Positions 7,415 through 15,203 of a DNA stretch of 42,626 bases are shown piece by piece. The notes under the pieces were generated by a model. That model worked only from the letters and a program-made list of their open reading frames with translations. It was not told where the DNA came from and did not search any database. The number at the start of each line of letters is the position of its first letter. The first letter of the stretch is position 1. Position numbers and translations under genes: made by a program. The stretch is from a virus, in IMG/VR virus record IMGVR_UViG_3300035016_000034, positions 1 to 42,626 of that record; one strand, 5' to 3'.

Positions 7415-7904
7415 CCCGCTGACCAACGAGCAGATCGCCACTGAGATTGGCGCGATCGAGGCGGACCTGTCGGTCATCCTGCAGTTCATGCGCCAGCTGG
7501 CGGATCAGCGATACGTCGTCGAGCCCGAAGGTATGGAAGTCATCGAAGGCATGGTGTTTGCCACCAGCCTGCGCGTCTCCCGGCTCGGCCAGGCGGTTAC
7601 TGCCCGGCTCAAGGAATTGCTGGACGTGGCCAAGGCCGCCGAACGCTTCGTCGAGGCGACTGAAGAGGACGCCGCCGAAATCCACGAGATGACCATCCTG
7701 TTGCGGCGCGCGGCGACCTTCCTGCACTCCCCCAAGGATCGCAAGGAAGCGGACGATGCCCTCCGGATGATGCGGCAAGGTCTGGGTGCCATCGAACAGC
7801 GCACCATTGCCATGGGGGCCGAGACGCCAAGTCCTGACAACGTTGTGCACCTTTTTGCCCAGCGTGCGCCGGCGCCGATCGCGCCGGAAGGCGGTGCGGC
7901 ATGA
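7407..7904 (+). CDS. hypothetical helical early protein
   Basis: A 165-residue acidic, mostly helical protein (SVILQFMRQLADQRYVV, then AERFVEATEEDAAEIHEM). I chose the ATG at 7407 within a longer open frame because the previous gene ends at 7414. The C-terminus is Pro/Ala-rich (AQRAPAPIAPEGG). No family recognised; probably a coiled-coil accessory protein of the early operon. Confidence 0.7.
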   Translation: MADPLTNEQIATEIGAIEADLSVILQFMRQLADQRYVVEPEGMEVIEGMVFATSLRVSRLGQAVTARLKELLDVAKAAERFVEATEEDAAEIHEMTILLRRAATFLHSPKDRKEADDALRMMRQGLGAIEQRTIAMGAETPSPDNVVHLFAQRAPAPIAPEGGAA

Positions 7905-8371
7905 CCGACCCGGACCTGATCGACCTGAACGCCACCGTCGCGCTTGCCGAAGCCGTCATCATCGATCCGCGCAAGAAGTTCACGATGTCGGCCGACAGCA
8001 TCATGGCGATGTGCCATTGCCTCGTTGCCCTGGCCGATGAACCGGGCGTTGCCGGCACCGACTGCGCCATCGATGGCGCCGACGAGCGCCGTTGCCGCGT
8101 CTGCGGCTGCACCCAAAACAATGCCTGCTGGGCCGATCCGGTCGGCGCCTGCTGGTGGGCTGAGCCCGACCTCTGCAGTCATTGCCAGCCGACCACCAAT
8201 GCCAGGCTGGCGGCCGCGATCGCCAGCTTCATCAAGGCACATGAACACGACCAAGAGCTCCGCGCCAACTGGGCGGAAGAGAGCGGCCTGAACAAGCTCG
8301 AAGCCCGCATCGCCCAGGAGCAGGCATTCACCACCCTCAAAAGCATCTTTGAAACGGAGTTTCCTCAATGA
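7901..8371 (+). CDS. cysteine-rich (putative zinc-binding) early protein
   Basis: A 156-residue protein with a compact cluster at residues 65-95: CRVCGC, C76, C84 in GACWW, and CSHC. That is enough ligands for one or two zinc sites. The cluster CRVCGCTQNNAC...ACWW...CSHC recurs in phage and plasmid proteins of unknown function. Flanking parts are helical. Four-base ATGA overlaps on both sides put it firmly in the early operon. Confidence 0.75.
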   Translation: MTDPDLIDLNATVALAEAVIIDPRKKFTMSADSIMAMCHCLVALADEPGVAGTDCAIDGADERRCRVCGCTQNNACWADPVGACWWAEPDLCSHCQPTTNARLAAAIASFIKAHEHDQELRANWAEESGLNKLEARIAQEQAFTTLKSIFETEFPQ

Positions 8372-9033
8372 CCCATCAATCCGCTTTCCAGCCAGCGCCG
8401 GTCCCCTCCGGCGTCGTCGAAATGAACGGCAAAGAATACATGCCCGATGCCCGCGGTGCGCTCGTCCCGGTCTCCCTGGTGAAGCCGGCCGACAAGCTGC
8501 AGGACGATCAGGTGCGCAAGATCATGGGCTTCGCCATAGGCCTGTCCGAGCAGGTGGCGCGCTTCAAGGCCCACACGATGGCTGACCTTGCCAGCCTCGA
8601 TGCTCTGCTCGAGCAGGAGCATGGGCTGGTCAAGCGCGGCAACAAGGGCAAGGGCAACCGGACCTACATGACCGTCGACGGGCTGTTCAAGGTCACCGTC
8701 CAGGTGGCCGACTACATCGACTTCGGCCCGCAATTGCAGATCGCCAAGAGCCTGCTTGATGAATGCCTGACCGAATGGGCGGCAGACAGCCGGCCCGAAA
8801 TCCAGGCGATCATCGCCCGGGCCTTCAACACCGACAAGGAAGGCCAGGTCAACCGCACCGAAATCTTCATGCTGCTGCGCCTCGACATCGAGGACGCGCG
8901 CTGGAAGCGGGCGATGAAAGCCATCCAGGACGCCATGCGCGTCGTCGGCCGCAAAGAGTACGTGCGGTTTGGCATGCGCCCGTCGCCCGAGGCTGACTGG
9001 TCGTCGGTCACCATAGACCTAGCACAGGCGTAG
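8368..9033 (+). CDS. DUF3164 family protein
   Basis: A 221-residue protein that I recognise as DUF3164, a conserved early protein of Mu-like phages. Its features are an N-terminal EMNGKEYMPDARGALVP segment, KRGNKGKGNRTYMTVDGLFKV, a VADYIDFGPQLQIAK segment, and RPEIQAIIARAFNTDKEGQVN. Its molecular role is not known. CGGAG precedes the ATG, which overlaps the previous stop. Confidence 0.88.
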   Translation: MTHQSAFQPAPVPSGVVEMNGKEYMPDARGALVPVSLVKPADKLQDDQVRKIMGFAIGLSEQVARFKAHTMADLASLDALLEQEHGLVKRGNKGKGNRTYMTVDGLFKVTVQVADYIDFGPQLQIAKSLLDECLTEWAADSRPEIQAIIARAFNTDKEGQVNRTEIFMLLRLDIEDARWKRAMKAIQDAMRVVGRKEYVRFGMRPSPEADWSSVTIDLAQA

Positions 9034-9043
9034 GGGGCGGCCG

Positions 9044-9283
9044 ATGCACATGGATATTCAGGACGACGGGGATGATGGCGACCTCGTTGCGCTGATCGCG
9101 CAGGCAACGGACCAGCTGGCATTCGCTGGGCCACAGGCGAGGGCGACCGTCCGCTTCGCCGTCGACGACCAGTGGTTCAGCTGCACCCTGCAGATGATTG
9201 ACTGCCCCGGCCATGTTGCCAGTGAGAGCGATCCCCGCGTCTGCAAGCATTGCAGCACCCACATCGATGAGCTGCGGCCATGA
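9044..9283 (+). CDS. small Cys/His protein
   Basis: A 79-residue acidic protein with DCPGH and a C-terminal VCKHCSTHIDE motif that could bind one zinc. GGGGG precedes the ATG at good distance. Its stop overlaps the next start. Function unknown. Confidence 0.7.
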   Translation: MHMDIQDDGDDGDLVALIAQATDQLAFAGPQARATVRFAVDDQWFSCTLQMIDCPGHVASESDPRVCKHCSTHIDELRP

Positions 9284-9549
9284 ACGTCCAGCACGTCACC
9301 CTGGAAGACCGAGGCCAGGACTTCCTCTGGTGGGAGATCGACATGGAGACGGGCCGCATCGTCGGATGCGGCCCGTTTCAGGCGGGCATCTGGGCAGGCG
9401 GACGCTGCTCAGTCGACGTCGCGACCGTCAGGGTGGGGCAGCGGCCCACCTTCCACGGCCCGGCGACGGAACCTGAGGGGCGGACGCTCAACTACGAGAT
9501 CGTCGCCATCAAGCCTGCGGAAACCGGGGGGGGTGGCCTCTATGAGTGA
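9280..9549 (+). CDS. hypothetical early protein
   Basis: An 89-residue protein with DFLWWEIDMETGRIVGCGPFQAGIW, a beta-rich segment. The start overlaps the upstream stop (ATGA). No family name recognised. Confidence 0.7.
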   Translation: MNVQHVTLEDRGQDFLWWEIDMETGRIVGCGPFQAGIWAGGRCSVDVATVRVGQRPTFHGPATEPEGRTLNYEIVAIKPAETGGGGLYE

Positions 9550-9588
9550 TCCTGTCACGCAATCCAGTAGCCCGGCCGGCGCACCGCT

Positions 9589-9876
9589 ATGAAGCGCCGG
9601 CCCATCACAACCGGCATCGCGCTGCCCATCATCTGGGGTCTGACCCAGGGTCGGTCTCTGGCCGAAGTAGCGAGAGGGCTGATGCTCCGTGAGCGGACAG
9701 TCGTAGAGGCCGTTGAGCAGCATGGGCCGGACTGGTTGGCTGCGCGGGTGCGGCATGTCTGGCACGGCAGCGCGCCGCTCGACCAGCATCTCGCCACGCG
9801 CGACTGGGGTTATCGGAACTGGGCCCGGGCGCGCGAGGCCGCCGGTACCATCCTGGATGACCTCGGGGAGATGTGA
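9589..9876 (+). CDS. small HTH-like early protein
   Basis: A 95-residue protein with GLTQGRSLAEVARGLMLRERTVVEAVEQHG, a helix-turn-helix-like segment of the RNA polymerase sigma/MarR recognition type. DNA binding is likely; target unknown. The ATG is preceded by a 40-bp spacer holding only a 16-codon frame. Its stop overlaps the next ATG (TGATG). Confidence 0.7.
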   Translation: MKRRPITTGIALPIIWGLTQGRSLAEVARGLMLRERTVVEAVEQHGPDWLAARVRHVWHGSAPLDQHLATRDWGYRNWARAREAAGTILDDLGEM

Positions 9877-10058
9877 TGAGCGAACGCGATCTGGTCGTCA
9901 CCATCAGCGGCTCAGTCACCAGGGACCCGACCAGTCGGCCGGTCACCGTGAGCTGGCGTGTGACGGCCGGGCCGCACGAGACGGCCGAGGAAATAGGCAA
10001 GGCCATCACCGAGGCCTGCCGCCAACTGAATTCAGCCCTCAAGGAGGCAGTGAAGTGA
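9876..10058 (+). CDS. small hypothetical early protein
   Basis: A 60-residue protein, beta strands followed by a helix (VVTISGSVTRDPTSRPVTVSW, then EIGKAITEACRQLNSAL). GGGGAG precedes the ATG. Its stop overlaps the GTG of gemA. Unknown function. Confidence 0.65.
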   Translation: MSERDLVVTISGSVTRDPTSRPVTVSWRVTAGPHETAEEIGKAITEACRQLNSALKEAVK

Positions 10059-10627
10059 GCACAACGGTACAGTCGATCCGCGCCATTCAGGCGATGAAGC
10101 GCGAACTGGGGCTCGATGAGCCTGACTACCGTGCGATGCTGGAACGGGTGACCGGCCAGAACTCGCTGCGGGCCATGAACGGCGGTCAGCTCGGCCGCGT
10201 CATCGAGGACATGAAAAGCAAGGGCGCCGGCGGCAAGAAGAAGCTGGACGGTCCCTATGGCGGCAAGCTGCAGGCGTTGTGGATCTCGGGGTGGAACCTG
10301 GGCGTGGTCCGCAATGCCTCCAATGAGGCCCTGCTGGGGTTCGTCAAGGGCCAGACCGGCATCGATCACACCCGCTTCCTCCGCAATCCGGCCGACGCCC
10401 GTAAGGCCGTGGAGGCCCTCAAGGGCTGGCTGACGCGCGAGGCGGGCGTGGACTGGTCTGCCTTCGATGACCCGCAGGACTGCGTGCTGCAGGCGCAGTG
10501 CCGGCTGCTGAGGCTTTCGTCCGCCGACATGGGCTATAACGGTGGCGAGGCGACCACTGCGCTAGCCAAGGTATCGCTGATGAAGGTGCTGGGCGACCGC
10601 ATCCGTGACCAGAAGGCGGGTGCGTGA
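10055..10627 (+). CDS. gemA: GemA-like regulatory protein (Mu gp16)
   Basis: A 190-residue protein from GTG 10055. RAIQAMKRELGLDEPDYRAML, followed by GKLQALWISGWNLGVVRN and an IDHTRFLRNPADARKAVEALKGWL segment, are hallmarks of the GemA/DUF1018 family. Mu GemA affects host gene expression and supercoiling-dependent processes and is co-transcribed with mor. Here too it sits a few genes before the Mor-like activator. The gene overlaps its upstream neighbour by GTGA. Confidence 0.9.
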   Translation: MSTTVQSIRAIQAMKRELGLDEPDYRAMLERVTGQNSLRAMNGGQLGRVIEDMKSKGAGGKKKLDGPYGGKLQALWISGWNLGVVRNASNEALLGFVKGQTGIDHTRFLRNPADARKAVEALKGWLTREAGVDWSAFDDPQDCVLQAQCRLLRLSSADMGYNGGEATTALAKVSLMKVLGDRIRDQKAGA

Positions 10628-10968
10628 TGGCCTGTAAGCCCACCCTTGGATTTGCCACGCGCACAGAGGCGGTCTTGGCCCTTCGTGCGGCCGGCCGCAC
10701 CACTCGCCAGATAGCCGACCAGCTGGGGATCGAGCCGAAAACCGTCAGTGCGCTGGAGGTGTCGGCGGTCCGGGCCATCAAGCGGCTGCGCGATCCAAGC
10801 GCCTTGGACGGCCGCCTGGCGCTCCTGCCGGCTGACATCCTCAGCCAGATGCGTCGAGCGGCCTCCAAGCGTGGCATGGCGCCGCACGAGCTGGCGGTTC
10901 GCATTGTCCGGGTGGTGGTGACCGGCGACCTGATAGACGCCGTGCTCGACGACGAGGTCGCTGGGTGA
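10627..10968 (+). CDS. LuxR/sigma-type HTH protein
   Basis: A 113-residue protein. Residues about 12-50 (EAVLALRAAGRTTRQIADQLGIEPKTVSALEVSAVRAI) form a recognition helix of the sigma-4/LuxR type. The C-terminal helix region (MAPHELAVRIVRVVVTGDLID) may dimerise. It lies between gemA and the Mor-like gene and so may adjust the early-to-late switch; this is inference. Confidence 0.7.
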   Translation: MACKPTLGFATRTEAVLALRAAGRTTRQIADQLGIEPKTVSALEVSAVRAIKRLRDPSALDGRLALLPADILSQMRRAASKRGMAPHELAVRIVRVVVTGDLIDAVLDDEVAG

Positions 10969-10970
10969 TC

Positions 10971-11174
10971 ATGGCGCGCGCACCGGCGTCGGCACCGTTG
11001 CTAGACTGGCCTCGGCTCTCCGAGCTGGCCAGCCTCGGTGCGCGCCGGCGCGAGGTGCTTGCTGAGCTCGAGAAGGTGCGGCCGCGATCGGAGCGCTTCT
11101 TCGTGTTGCGGGCACGGTTGCGCGACCTGACAGAACAGCAGTTGCGGCTAGGGATGGGCAGCGGCAATGAATGA
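10971..11174 (+). CDS. small hypothetical protein
   Basis: A 67-residue basic helical protein (RRREVLAELEKVRPRSERFFVLRARLRDLTEQQLRLG), probably a short coiled coil. The ATG at 10971 or the in-frame GTG at 10965 could start it. It overlaps the Mor-like gene by 8 bp. No family recognised. Confidence 0.6.
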   Translation: MARAPASAPLLDWPRLSELASLGARRREVLAELEKVRPRSERFFVLRARLRDLTEQQLRLGMGSGNE

Positions 11175-11568
11175 GCTGCCCGCCGTCATGGCCGAGATCG
11201 CCGAGGTTGCCGGACTGGACGCCGCCTGGGCGCTTGCCCAGGCAAAGGGTGGCCAGCAGGTGTTCATCCCGGCAAAGGTCCGGCCGGATCACTGGCTGAG
11301 CAAGCTCGTGGGTTTTGACGCGGCGCAGAAAATCTGCCAGCACTTCAGTGTCGGCGGCCGCGGGGACGATATTCTGATCCCGATGGCTTCGACGGCTCGA
11401 CGGAACCAGGCGCTGCAGCGGGCGTTAGCCCAAGGGCTAAAGGTCAACCAGGCGGCAGCAGCTGCGGGCGTCCACCGCCGCACGGTACTGCGGCACCGGA
11501 AGCGGGAGAAGGGCGCCAAGGCGTCGGCTGCTTCCAAAAGGAACAAGGCGCAGGGCGACCTGTTCTGA
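11167..11568 (+). CDS. Mor/C-family late transcription activator
   Basis: A 133-residue protein of the Mu Mor/C family. The N-terminal dimerisation part has LPAVMAEIAEVAGLDAAWALAQAKGGQQVFIP. The C-terminal helix-turn-helix is at NQAAAAAGVHRRTVLRHRKRE. Mu has two such proteins, Mor for the middle promoter and C for the late promoters. Only one is seen here, in the place of C directly before the late region. The palindrome at 11573-11594 starts five bases after its stop and recurs at 22744, which makes this protein the best candidate to bind both. Confidence 0.88.
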   Translation: MNELPAVMAEIAEVAGLDAAWALAQAKGGQQVFIPAKVRPDHWLSKLVGFDAAQKICQHFSVGGRGDDILIPMASTARRNQALQRALAQGLKVNQAAAAAGVHRRTVLRHRKREKGAKASAASKRNKAQGDLF

Positions 11569-11572
11569 TCTA

Positions 11573-11594
11573 GCCGGTGACAGTGTCACCTGCA
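11573..11594 (+). promoter_or_regulatory. late-promoter activator site, copy 1 (Plys position)
   Basis: Palindrome GGTGACA-G-TGTCACC (11576-11590) with flanks that extend the symmetry with one mismatch. All 22 bp are identical to 22744-22765. It lies 65 bp before the endolysin start, where Mu has Plys. Mor/C proteins bind dyad elements near -35. I see no clear -10 hexamer, as expected for an activator-dependent promoter. Confidence 0.75.
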
Positions 11595-11655
11595 CTCCCG
11601 ATGGCGACGCAAGGCATGGTGAAGGCAGCATTACTGCTGATCCGGGGCCTGTTGC

Positions 11656-12588
11656 ATGTCCATCATCAAGACGATCTCCGACCAGGGCGATGCGGCCCTG
11701 GTCAGCGAAGAAGGCGACGTGCTGCGCGCCTATCGCTGCCCCGCCGGGGTGTGGACGATCGGCACTGGCCTCACCGCCGCCTCCGGGGTCGTGAAGCCAA
11801 AACGAGGCATGGTCATCACCCGTGAGGAAAGCCGCCAGCTGCGCCGCCTGGCTCTGGCCCGCAACTATGAGCCGCGGGTGGTAAAGGCGCTGCCGACCGA
11901 CAAGCAGCATGTGTTCGATGGTGCGGTCATGTTCGACTTCAACACCGGCGCCATCAACCGCGCCAGTTGGGTCGGCCTGTTCCTCCAGGGCGCAAAACAG
12001 AAGGCTATGCAGTCGTTCCTGTCCTGGACCAAGGGCGGCGGCAAGACGCTGCCCGGGCTGGTTAAGCGCCGGCGCCGTGAGTGGGCCATCATCGAGTTCG
12101 CCAACTATGGCACCGACGCTCCGGCTTCGTCGCTTTCCGCCTTCATCGACCACTGGCACGAATTCAAGGAGCTGGGCTTTGATCCTGCTGTCGGCGCCGT
12201 GGCGACCGTTACCGCTTTCCAGCGCAAGCATGGCCTCACTGTTGACGGCCTGATCGGCCCCGCCACTCGCGCTGCGCTGGAACGCATCCTGGCCGCCAAG
12301 CGGGCAAACAAGGGCGCCGCTGCCGGCGCAACGGCTGGCGGTGCTGCCGGTGGTGGTAGCGAGCTGGCGGTGAACACCCCTGCGGGCGCCCCCAGCGTGC
12401 CGGCCGACGCGGTCAATCTCGACACGATGCTGTGGATCGGCGGCGGCATCGCCGTGGGGGCGCTCGTCGTCTACGGCGCCTCGCTGGCATGGCGCTATCG
12501 CGGGCCGCTGTTCGCCTGGCTGCCGGAACCGGTCAAAGACTGGTTTGAGCACCAGGGCGTCGTCCTCGGCCGTCGCGTCCGCACCTGA
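11656..12588 (+). CDS. endolysin: GH24 lysozyme + peptidoglycan-binding + C-terminal TM
   Basis: A 310-residue lysis enzyme. Residues 15-160 are a GH24 (T4-type) muramidase with Glu19 and Thr34 in the catalytic pattern EGDVLRAYRCPAGVWTIGTG. Cys28 sits where T4 lysozyme has Asp20. Residues about 172-214 are a PG_binding_1 domain (VTAFQRKHGLTVDGLIGPATRAAL). A Gly/Ala-rich linker leads to one transmembrane helix (257-281) and a short basic tail. No N-terminal export signal is seen, so the C-terminal helix may anchor it to the inner membrane until the holin acts. First gene behind the late activator site. Confidence 0.9.
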   Translation: MSIIKTISDQGDAALVSEEGDVLRAYRCPAGVWTIGTGLTAASGVVKPKRGMVITREESRQLRRLALARNYEPRVVKALPTDKQHVFDGAVMFDFNTGAINRASWVGLFLQGAKQKAMQSFLSWTKGGGKTLPGLVKRRRREWAIIEFANYGTDAPASSLSAFIDHWHEFKELGFDPAVGAVATVTAFQRKHGLTVDGLIGPATRAALERILAAKRANKGAAAGATAGGAAGGGSELAVNTPAGAPSVPADAVNLDTMLWIGGGIAVGALVVYGASLAWRYRGPLFAWLPEPVKDWFEHQGVVLGRRVRT

Positions 12589-12617
12589 TTTCACCCGTGT
12601 TAAAAGGCCCTCAAACC

Positions 12618-13157
12618 GTGGCATCACTCGATCTTTCCGGCGTCCTGACCCAGGCTGGCGCGCCTTTCCTCAGGCAGATCATCGAGGGCGTCCTGCCGCC
12701 GCCGTTCAATGAGTTGGGCGGCGTGGCGATGGAGGTGCTGGCCGATCGGCTCGGTGTCGACGTCGACCAGGTGCCGGCGGGCAAGGTGCCCGAGGCCATC
12801 GTCACCCGCTACGAGGCCAATCCTGGTGTCGCTGGTGCTATCATCAAAGAACTGGAGTCCGATCCGGCCGTGATCCTCGCCGGCGTCGAGCAGCAGAAAG
12901 AAACCAACACCCTGCTGCTGGCCGAAATGAAGGAGCCGCTCTGGACCTGGGCGTGGCGGCCCCTGGGCATGTATGGGCTGGGGTTCCTCTGGATCTGGAA
13001 CATCGTCATTCTGCATTTGCTCAATGCAGTTTTGAAGTGGGCGCTGCCGCCCACGGACCTGTGGCTGCTGCTCCAGCTGTCCGGCCTCTACATGACGCTC
13101 TACATGGGCGGGCACACCCTCAAGGACTTCATCGCCAAGAAGTGGGGCACTGCCTGA
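12618..13157 (+). CDS. GTA-type 3TM holin
   Basis: A 179-residue protein with an amphipathic N-terminal domain and hydrophobic segments in its last third. [20 protein letters not shown] leads to [15 protein letters not shown] and [19 protein letters not shown]. This matches the GTA_holin_3TM pattern (PF11351) found in alphaproteobacterial phages and gene-transfer agents. It should form the membrane lesion that lets the endolysin reach the wall. GTG 12618 has AAAAGG ten bases upstream; an in-frame GTG at 12597 is an alternative. Follows the endolysin. Confidence 0.85.
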   Translation: MASLDLSGVLTQAGAPFLRQIIEGVLPPPFNELGGVAMEVLADRLGVDVDQVPAGKVPEAIVTRYEANPGVAGAIIKELESDPAVILAGVEQQKETNTLLLAEMKEPLWTWAWRPLGMYGLGFLWIWNIVILHLLNAVLKWALPPTDLWLLLQLSGLYMTLYMGGHTLKDFIAKKWGTA

Positions 13158-13420
13158 TGGCCGTTGAGGACAGTGTTTCGCAGGATCAGCTGCGCGCCTT
13201 CATCGAACGCATTGAGCGGATGGAGGAAGAGAAGGCGGCGATAGCGGCCGACATCACCGAGATCTACGCCGAGGCCAAGGGCAACGGCTTCGACACCAAG
13301 ATTCTCCGCAAGATCGTGGCCGTGCGCAAGCAGGACGCCAACGAGCGCATGGAACAGGATGCGTTGATGGAATTGTACATGAGCGCGCTCGGCATGGTCG
13401 CTGCGCCGGCCGAGGACTGA
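13157..13420 (+). CDS. GapR-like DNA-binding protein (DUF2312)
   Basis: An 87-residue protein with the GapR/DUF2312 signature: [20 protein letters not shown], then [21 protein letters not shown], then [22 protein letters not shown]. Host GapR is an alphaproteobacterial nucleoid protein that binds overtwisted DNA ahead of polymerases and supports topoisomerases. A phage copy could help highly transcribed late DNA or packaging, or compete with host GapR; this is inference. ATG 13157 overlaps the holin stop. Placed among lysis and packaging genes. Confidence 0.92.
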   Translation: MAVEDSVSQDQLRAFIERIERMEEEKAAIAADITEIYAEAKGNGFDTKILRKIVAVRKQDANERMEQDALMELYMSALGMVAAPAED

Positions 13421-13422
13421 GT

Positions 13423-13836
13423 ATGGACGTCGTTGTTGTCAAAGACCTGGTGATCGGCGCGGCCGCCATCATCGCGGCCGGCCTGACCATCTGGAACTTC
13501 TTCCAGTCTCCCAGCAAGAAAAACGAGGGCGAGATCAGGTCTCTTCGGGACGAAAACGAAAGCAAGGCCCGCTCCCTCCGCGAGGAGATCGCCGCACTGC
13601 GCAAGGAATCGGCCGCCGAGCTGAAATCGGTGGACGACAAGGTCGACGCCATTGGCGGACGTCTCGGCACTCTCGAGGTCATGGTGCGGCACATGCCCGA
13701 CAAGGACAGCCAGCACCGCCTCGAGGTGAGCCTTACCGAACTCAAGGGGCAGATGGGCAACCTGGTGGAGAGGCTCGCTCCCATCGACAACCTGTCCCGC
13801 CGTTTGCAGGAAGTGCTGCTGGAGAAGGCCTCGTGA
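13423..13836 (+). CDS. DUF2730 family protein (Mu gp25-like)
   Basis: A 137-residue protein with one N-terminal membrane helix (DLVIGAAAIIAAGLTIWNFF, about 7-27) followed by a long coiled coil (SLRDENESKARSLREEIAAL, then ELKSVDDKVDAIGGRLGTLEVMV). This is the layout of DUF2730/Mu gp25, found between lysis and terminase genes. Exact function unknown; a lysis-accessory role is possible. Confidence 0.85.
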   Translation: MDVVVVKDLVIGAAAIIAAGLTIWNFFQSPSKKNEGEIRSLRDENESKARSLREEIAALRKESAAELKSVDDKVDAIGGRLGTLEVMVRHMPDKDSQHRLEVSLTELKGQMGNLVERLAPIDNLSRRLQEVLLEKAS

Positions 13837-14150
13837 ACCACGGAATTCAGAACCGCGAAGCCCGCCTGGTCATCCTCCGCTTCCTGGCGGACGAGGTGAA
13901 CAGGACCCTCACGTCATCGACCCTGACCACGATGATGAACGAGATGTTCCTGTTCAACAAGGAGCGCGCCTGGGTGGAGCAGGAACTGGCCTATCTCGCC
14001 GAGATGGGCGCGGTGAAGTTGACCCCGGCCGGCACCGTGAAGGTGGCGCGGCTGCTGCCGCATGGCGCCCGCCACTTGAGCTGGGGCGTCATCATTCCCG
14101 AGGTCAAGCGGAGCTCCGAGCCGATCATGCTGCCCGAAATCGAGGGCTGA
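13833..14150 (+). CDS. Mu gp26-like small protein
   Basis: A 105-residue protein from GTG 13833 (GTGA overlap). REARLVILRFLADEVNRTLTSSTL and WVEQELAYLAEMGAVKL resemble a winged-helix fold, with the conserved order seen in Mu gp26/VpaChn25-type proteins just before the small terminase. Function unknown; possibly DNA recognition for packaging. Confidence 0.8.
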   Translation: MNHGIQNREARLVILRFLADEVNRTLTSSTLTTMMNEMFLFNKERAWVEQELAYLAEMGAVKLTPAGTVKVARLLPHGARHLSWGVIIPEVKRSSEPIMLPEIEG

Positions 14151-14152
14151 CC

Positions 14153-14725
14153 ATGGCGGCCAAGGGGCGCGGACGCCTGTCCTCGATCGACATGCTGCAG
14201 GCGGAAGCCGCCGATGACGTGCTCTGGGCCAACCAGGAGCTCTACGCGCGGCAGCGGCCGATCGCGGACATCTTCGCCGAGTTCAATGAGCGGCTGGTGG
14301 CCAAGGGCATCGAGCCGATAAAGCGTACCGCCTTCTATGACCGCAGCTTCAAAATTGCGGCGGCGCAAACCCGCATGCGCGAAGCTCGCGAAATGTTCGC
14401 AGGGCTGGCGAGCGAGTTCACGGCCGACAATGTCGACGAGAACACGGTCATCCTCGGCGAGTATCTCAAGACCTTGATCCAGGAACTGATCGACGACAGC
14501 GCCGGTGCCAAGAAGCCCAAGGACGCGATGGAGCTGGCGAGAGCCTACCAGGCCACGGTCATGGCGCAGAAGATCAGCACCGATCGCCGCCTCAAGCTGC
14601 AGGCCGAGCTGGCCCAGAAGACCGAGGAGGCCGTGCGCGAGGTGGGCAAGGCCCAGGGCTGGAGCACCGACACGGTCGACGCCGCCCTGTCAAAAATCCT
14701 CGGCGTGGAGATCAGGCGGAAATGA
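14153..14725 (+). CDS. terminase small subunit (DUF3486, Mu gp27)
   Basis: A 190-residue protein with the DUF3486 pattern: GRGRLSSIDMLQAEAADDVLWANQEL, then IADIFAEFNERLVAKGIEPIKRTAFYDRSFK. The N-terminal part probably recognises phage DNA and the rest is helical and oligomeric. In Mu-like phages this subunit starts headful packaging near the left end and hands DNA to the large subunit. Two small cysteine-rich genes separate it from the large subunit here. Confidence 0.9.
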   Translation: MAAKGRGRLSSIDMLQAEAADDVLWANQELYARQRPIADIFAEFNERLVAKGIEPIKRTAFYDRSFKIAAAQTRMREAREMFAGLASEFTADNVDENTVILGEYLKTLIQELIDDSAGAKKPKDAMELARAYQATVMAQKISTDRRLKLQAELAQKTEEAVREVGKAQGWSTDTVDAALSKILGVEIRRK

Positions 14726-14994
14726 ACGTCGTCTCCTGCCGCTGCTGTAATCCCGGCTGCACCGCCATGGTGCGGCTGACGCCATTCGCGACCGTGAGTG
14801 GCTTCGTTGACCTGACCGAGGGCTTGTGTCGGGAGTGCCTGGAGCGTGCGGCGCCGGATCGTCGGGCCCTATTCGTCGCTGCGCGGCTGGAGCTTCGGCT
14901 CTGCCCTGGCCTGGCGCAGATCGTGATGTTCGTCCGCGCCTGGGACGCGGTGAAGATGTCGGTGGGTGAGCGGTCGGTCCGGAGGGCGGCATGA
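14722..14994 (+). CDS. cysteine-rich small protein between terminase genes
   Basis: A 90-residue protein with CRCCNPGC near the N-terminus and LCRECLE near residue 40, making one plausible zinc site. It overlaps the small terminase stop and the next start by ATGA. Function unknown; its position suggests a packaging accessory. Confidence 0.75.
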   Translation: MNVVSCRCCNPGCTAMVRLTPFATVSGFVDLTEGLCRECLERAAPDRRALFVAARLELRLCPGLAQIVMFVRAWDAVKMSVGERSVRRAA

Positions 14995-15203
14995 TAGAGC
15001 CCGAAATTCGCGTGAAAATCAGCATGCCGGCCAGGGCGAAATGCACCGATCCGGAACTCACCTGCGACCGCTGTGCCGGAGTGGGGCTTGAAATCAAGCG
15101 CACCTATCGGCGCAAGAGCGGAGCCATCTCCAAGGTCGTTTATGTCATGGACCGCGACTGCGTTGCCTGCGATGGCACTGGCTTTAGGCCGGGACTGCTA
15201 TGA
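14991..15203 (+). CDS. DnaJ-type zinc-ribbon-like small protein
   Basis: A 70-residue protein with CDRCAGVG and CVACDGTGF, two CxxCxGxG-like motifs about 28 residues apart, as in DnaJ zinc centres. It overlaps the large terminase start. Function unknown. Confidence 0.75.
   Translation: MIEPEIRVKISMPARAKCTDPELTCDRCAGVGLEIKRTYRRKSGAISKVVYVMDRDCVACDGTGFRPGLL

Noticed and set aside
9542-9592. 16-codon frame coupled by ATGA at both ends
   Set aside because: Too short to support as a protein; it may simply help ribosomes cross the 40-bp gap to 9589.
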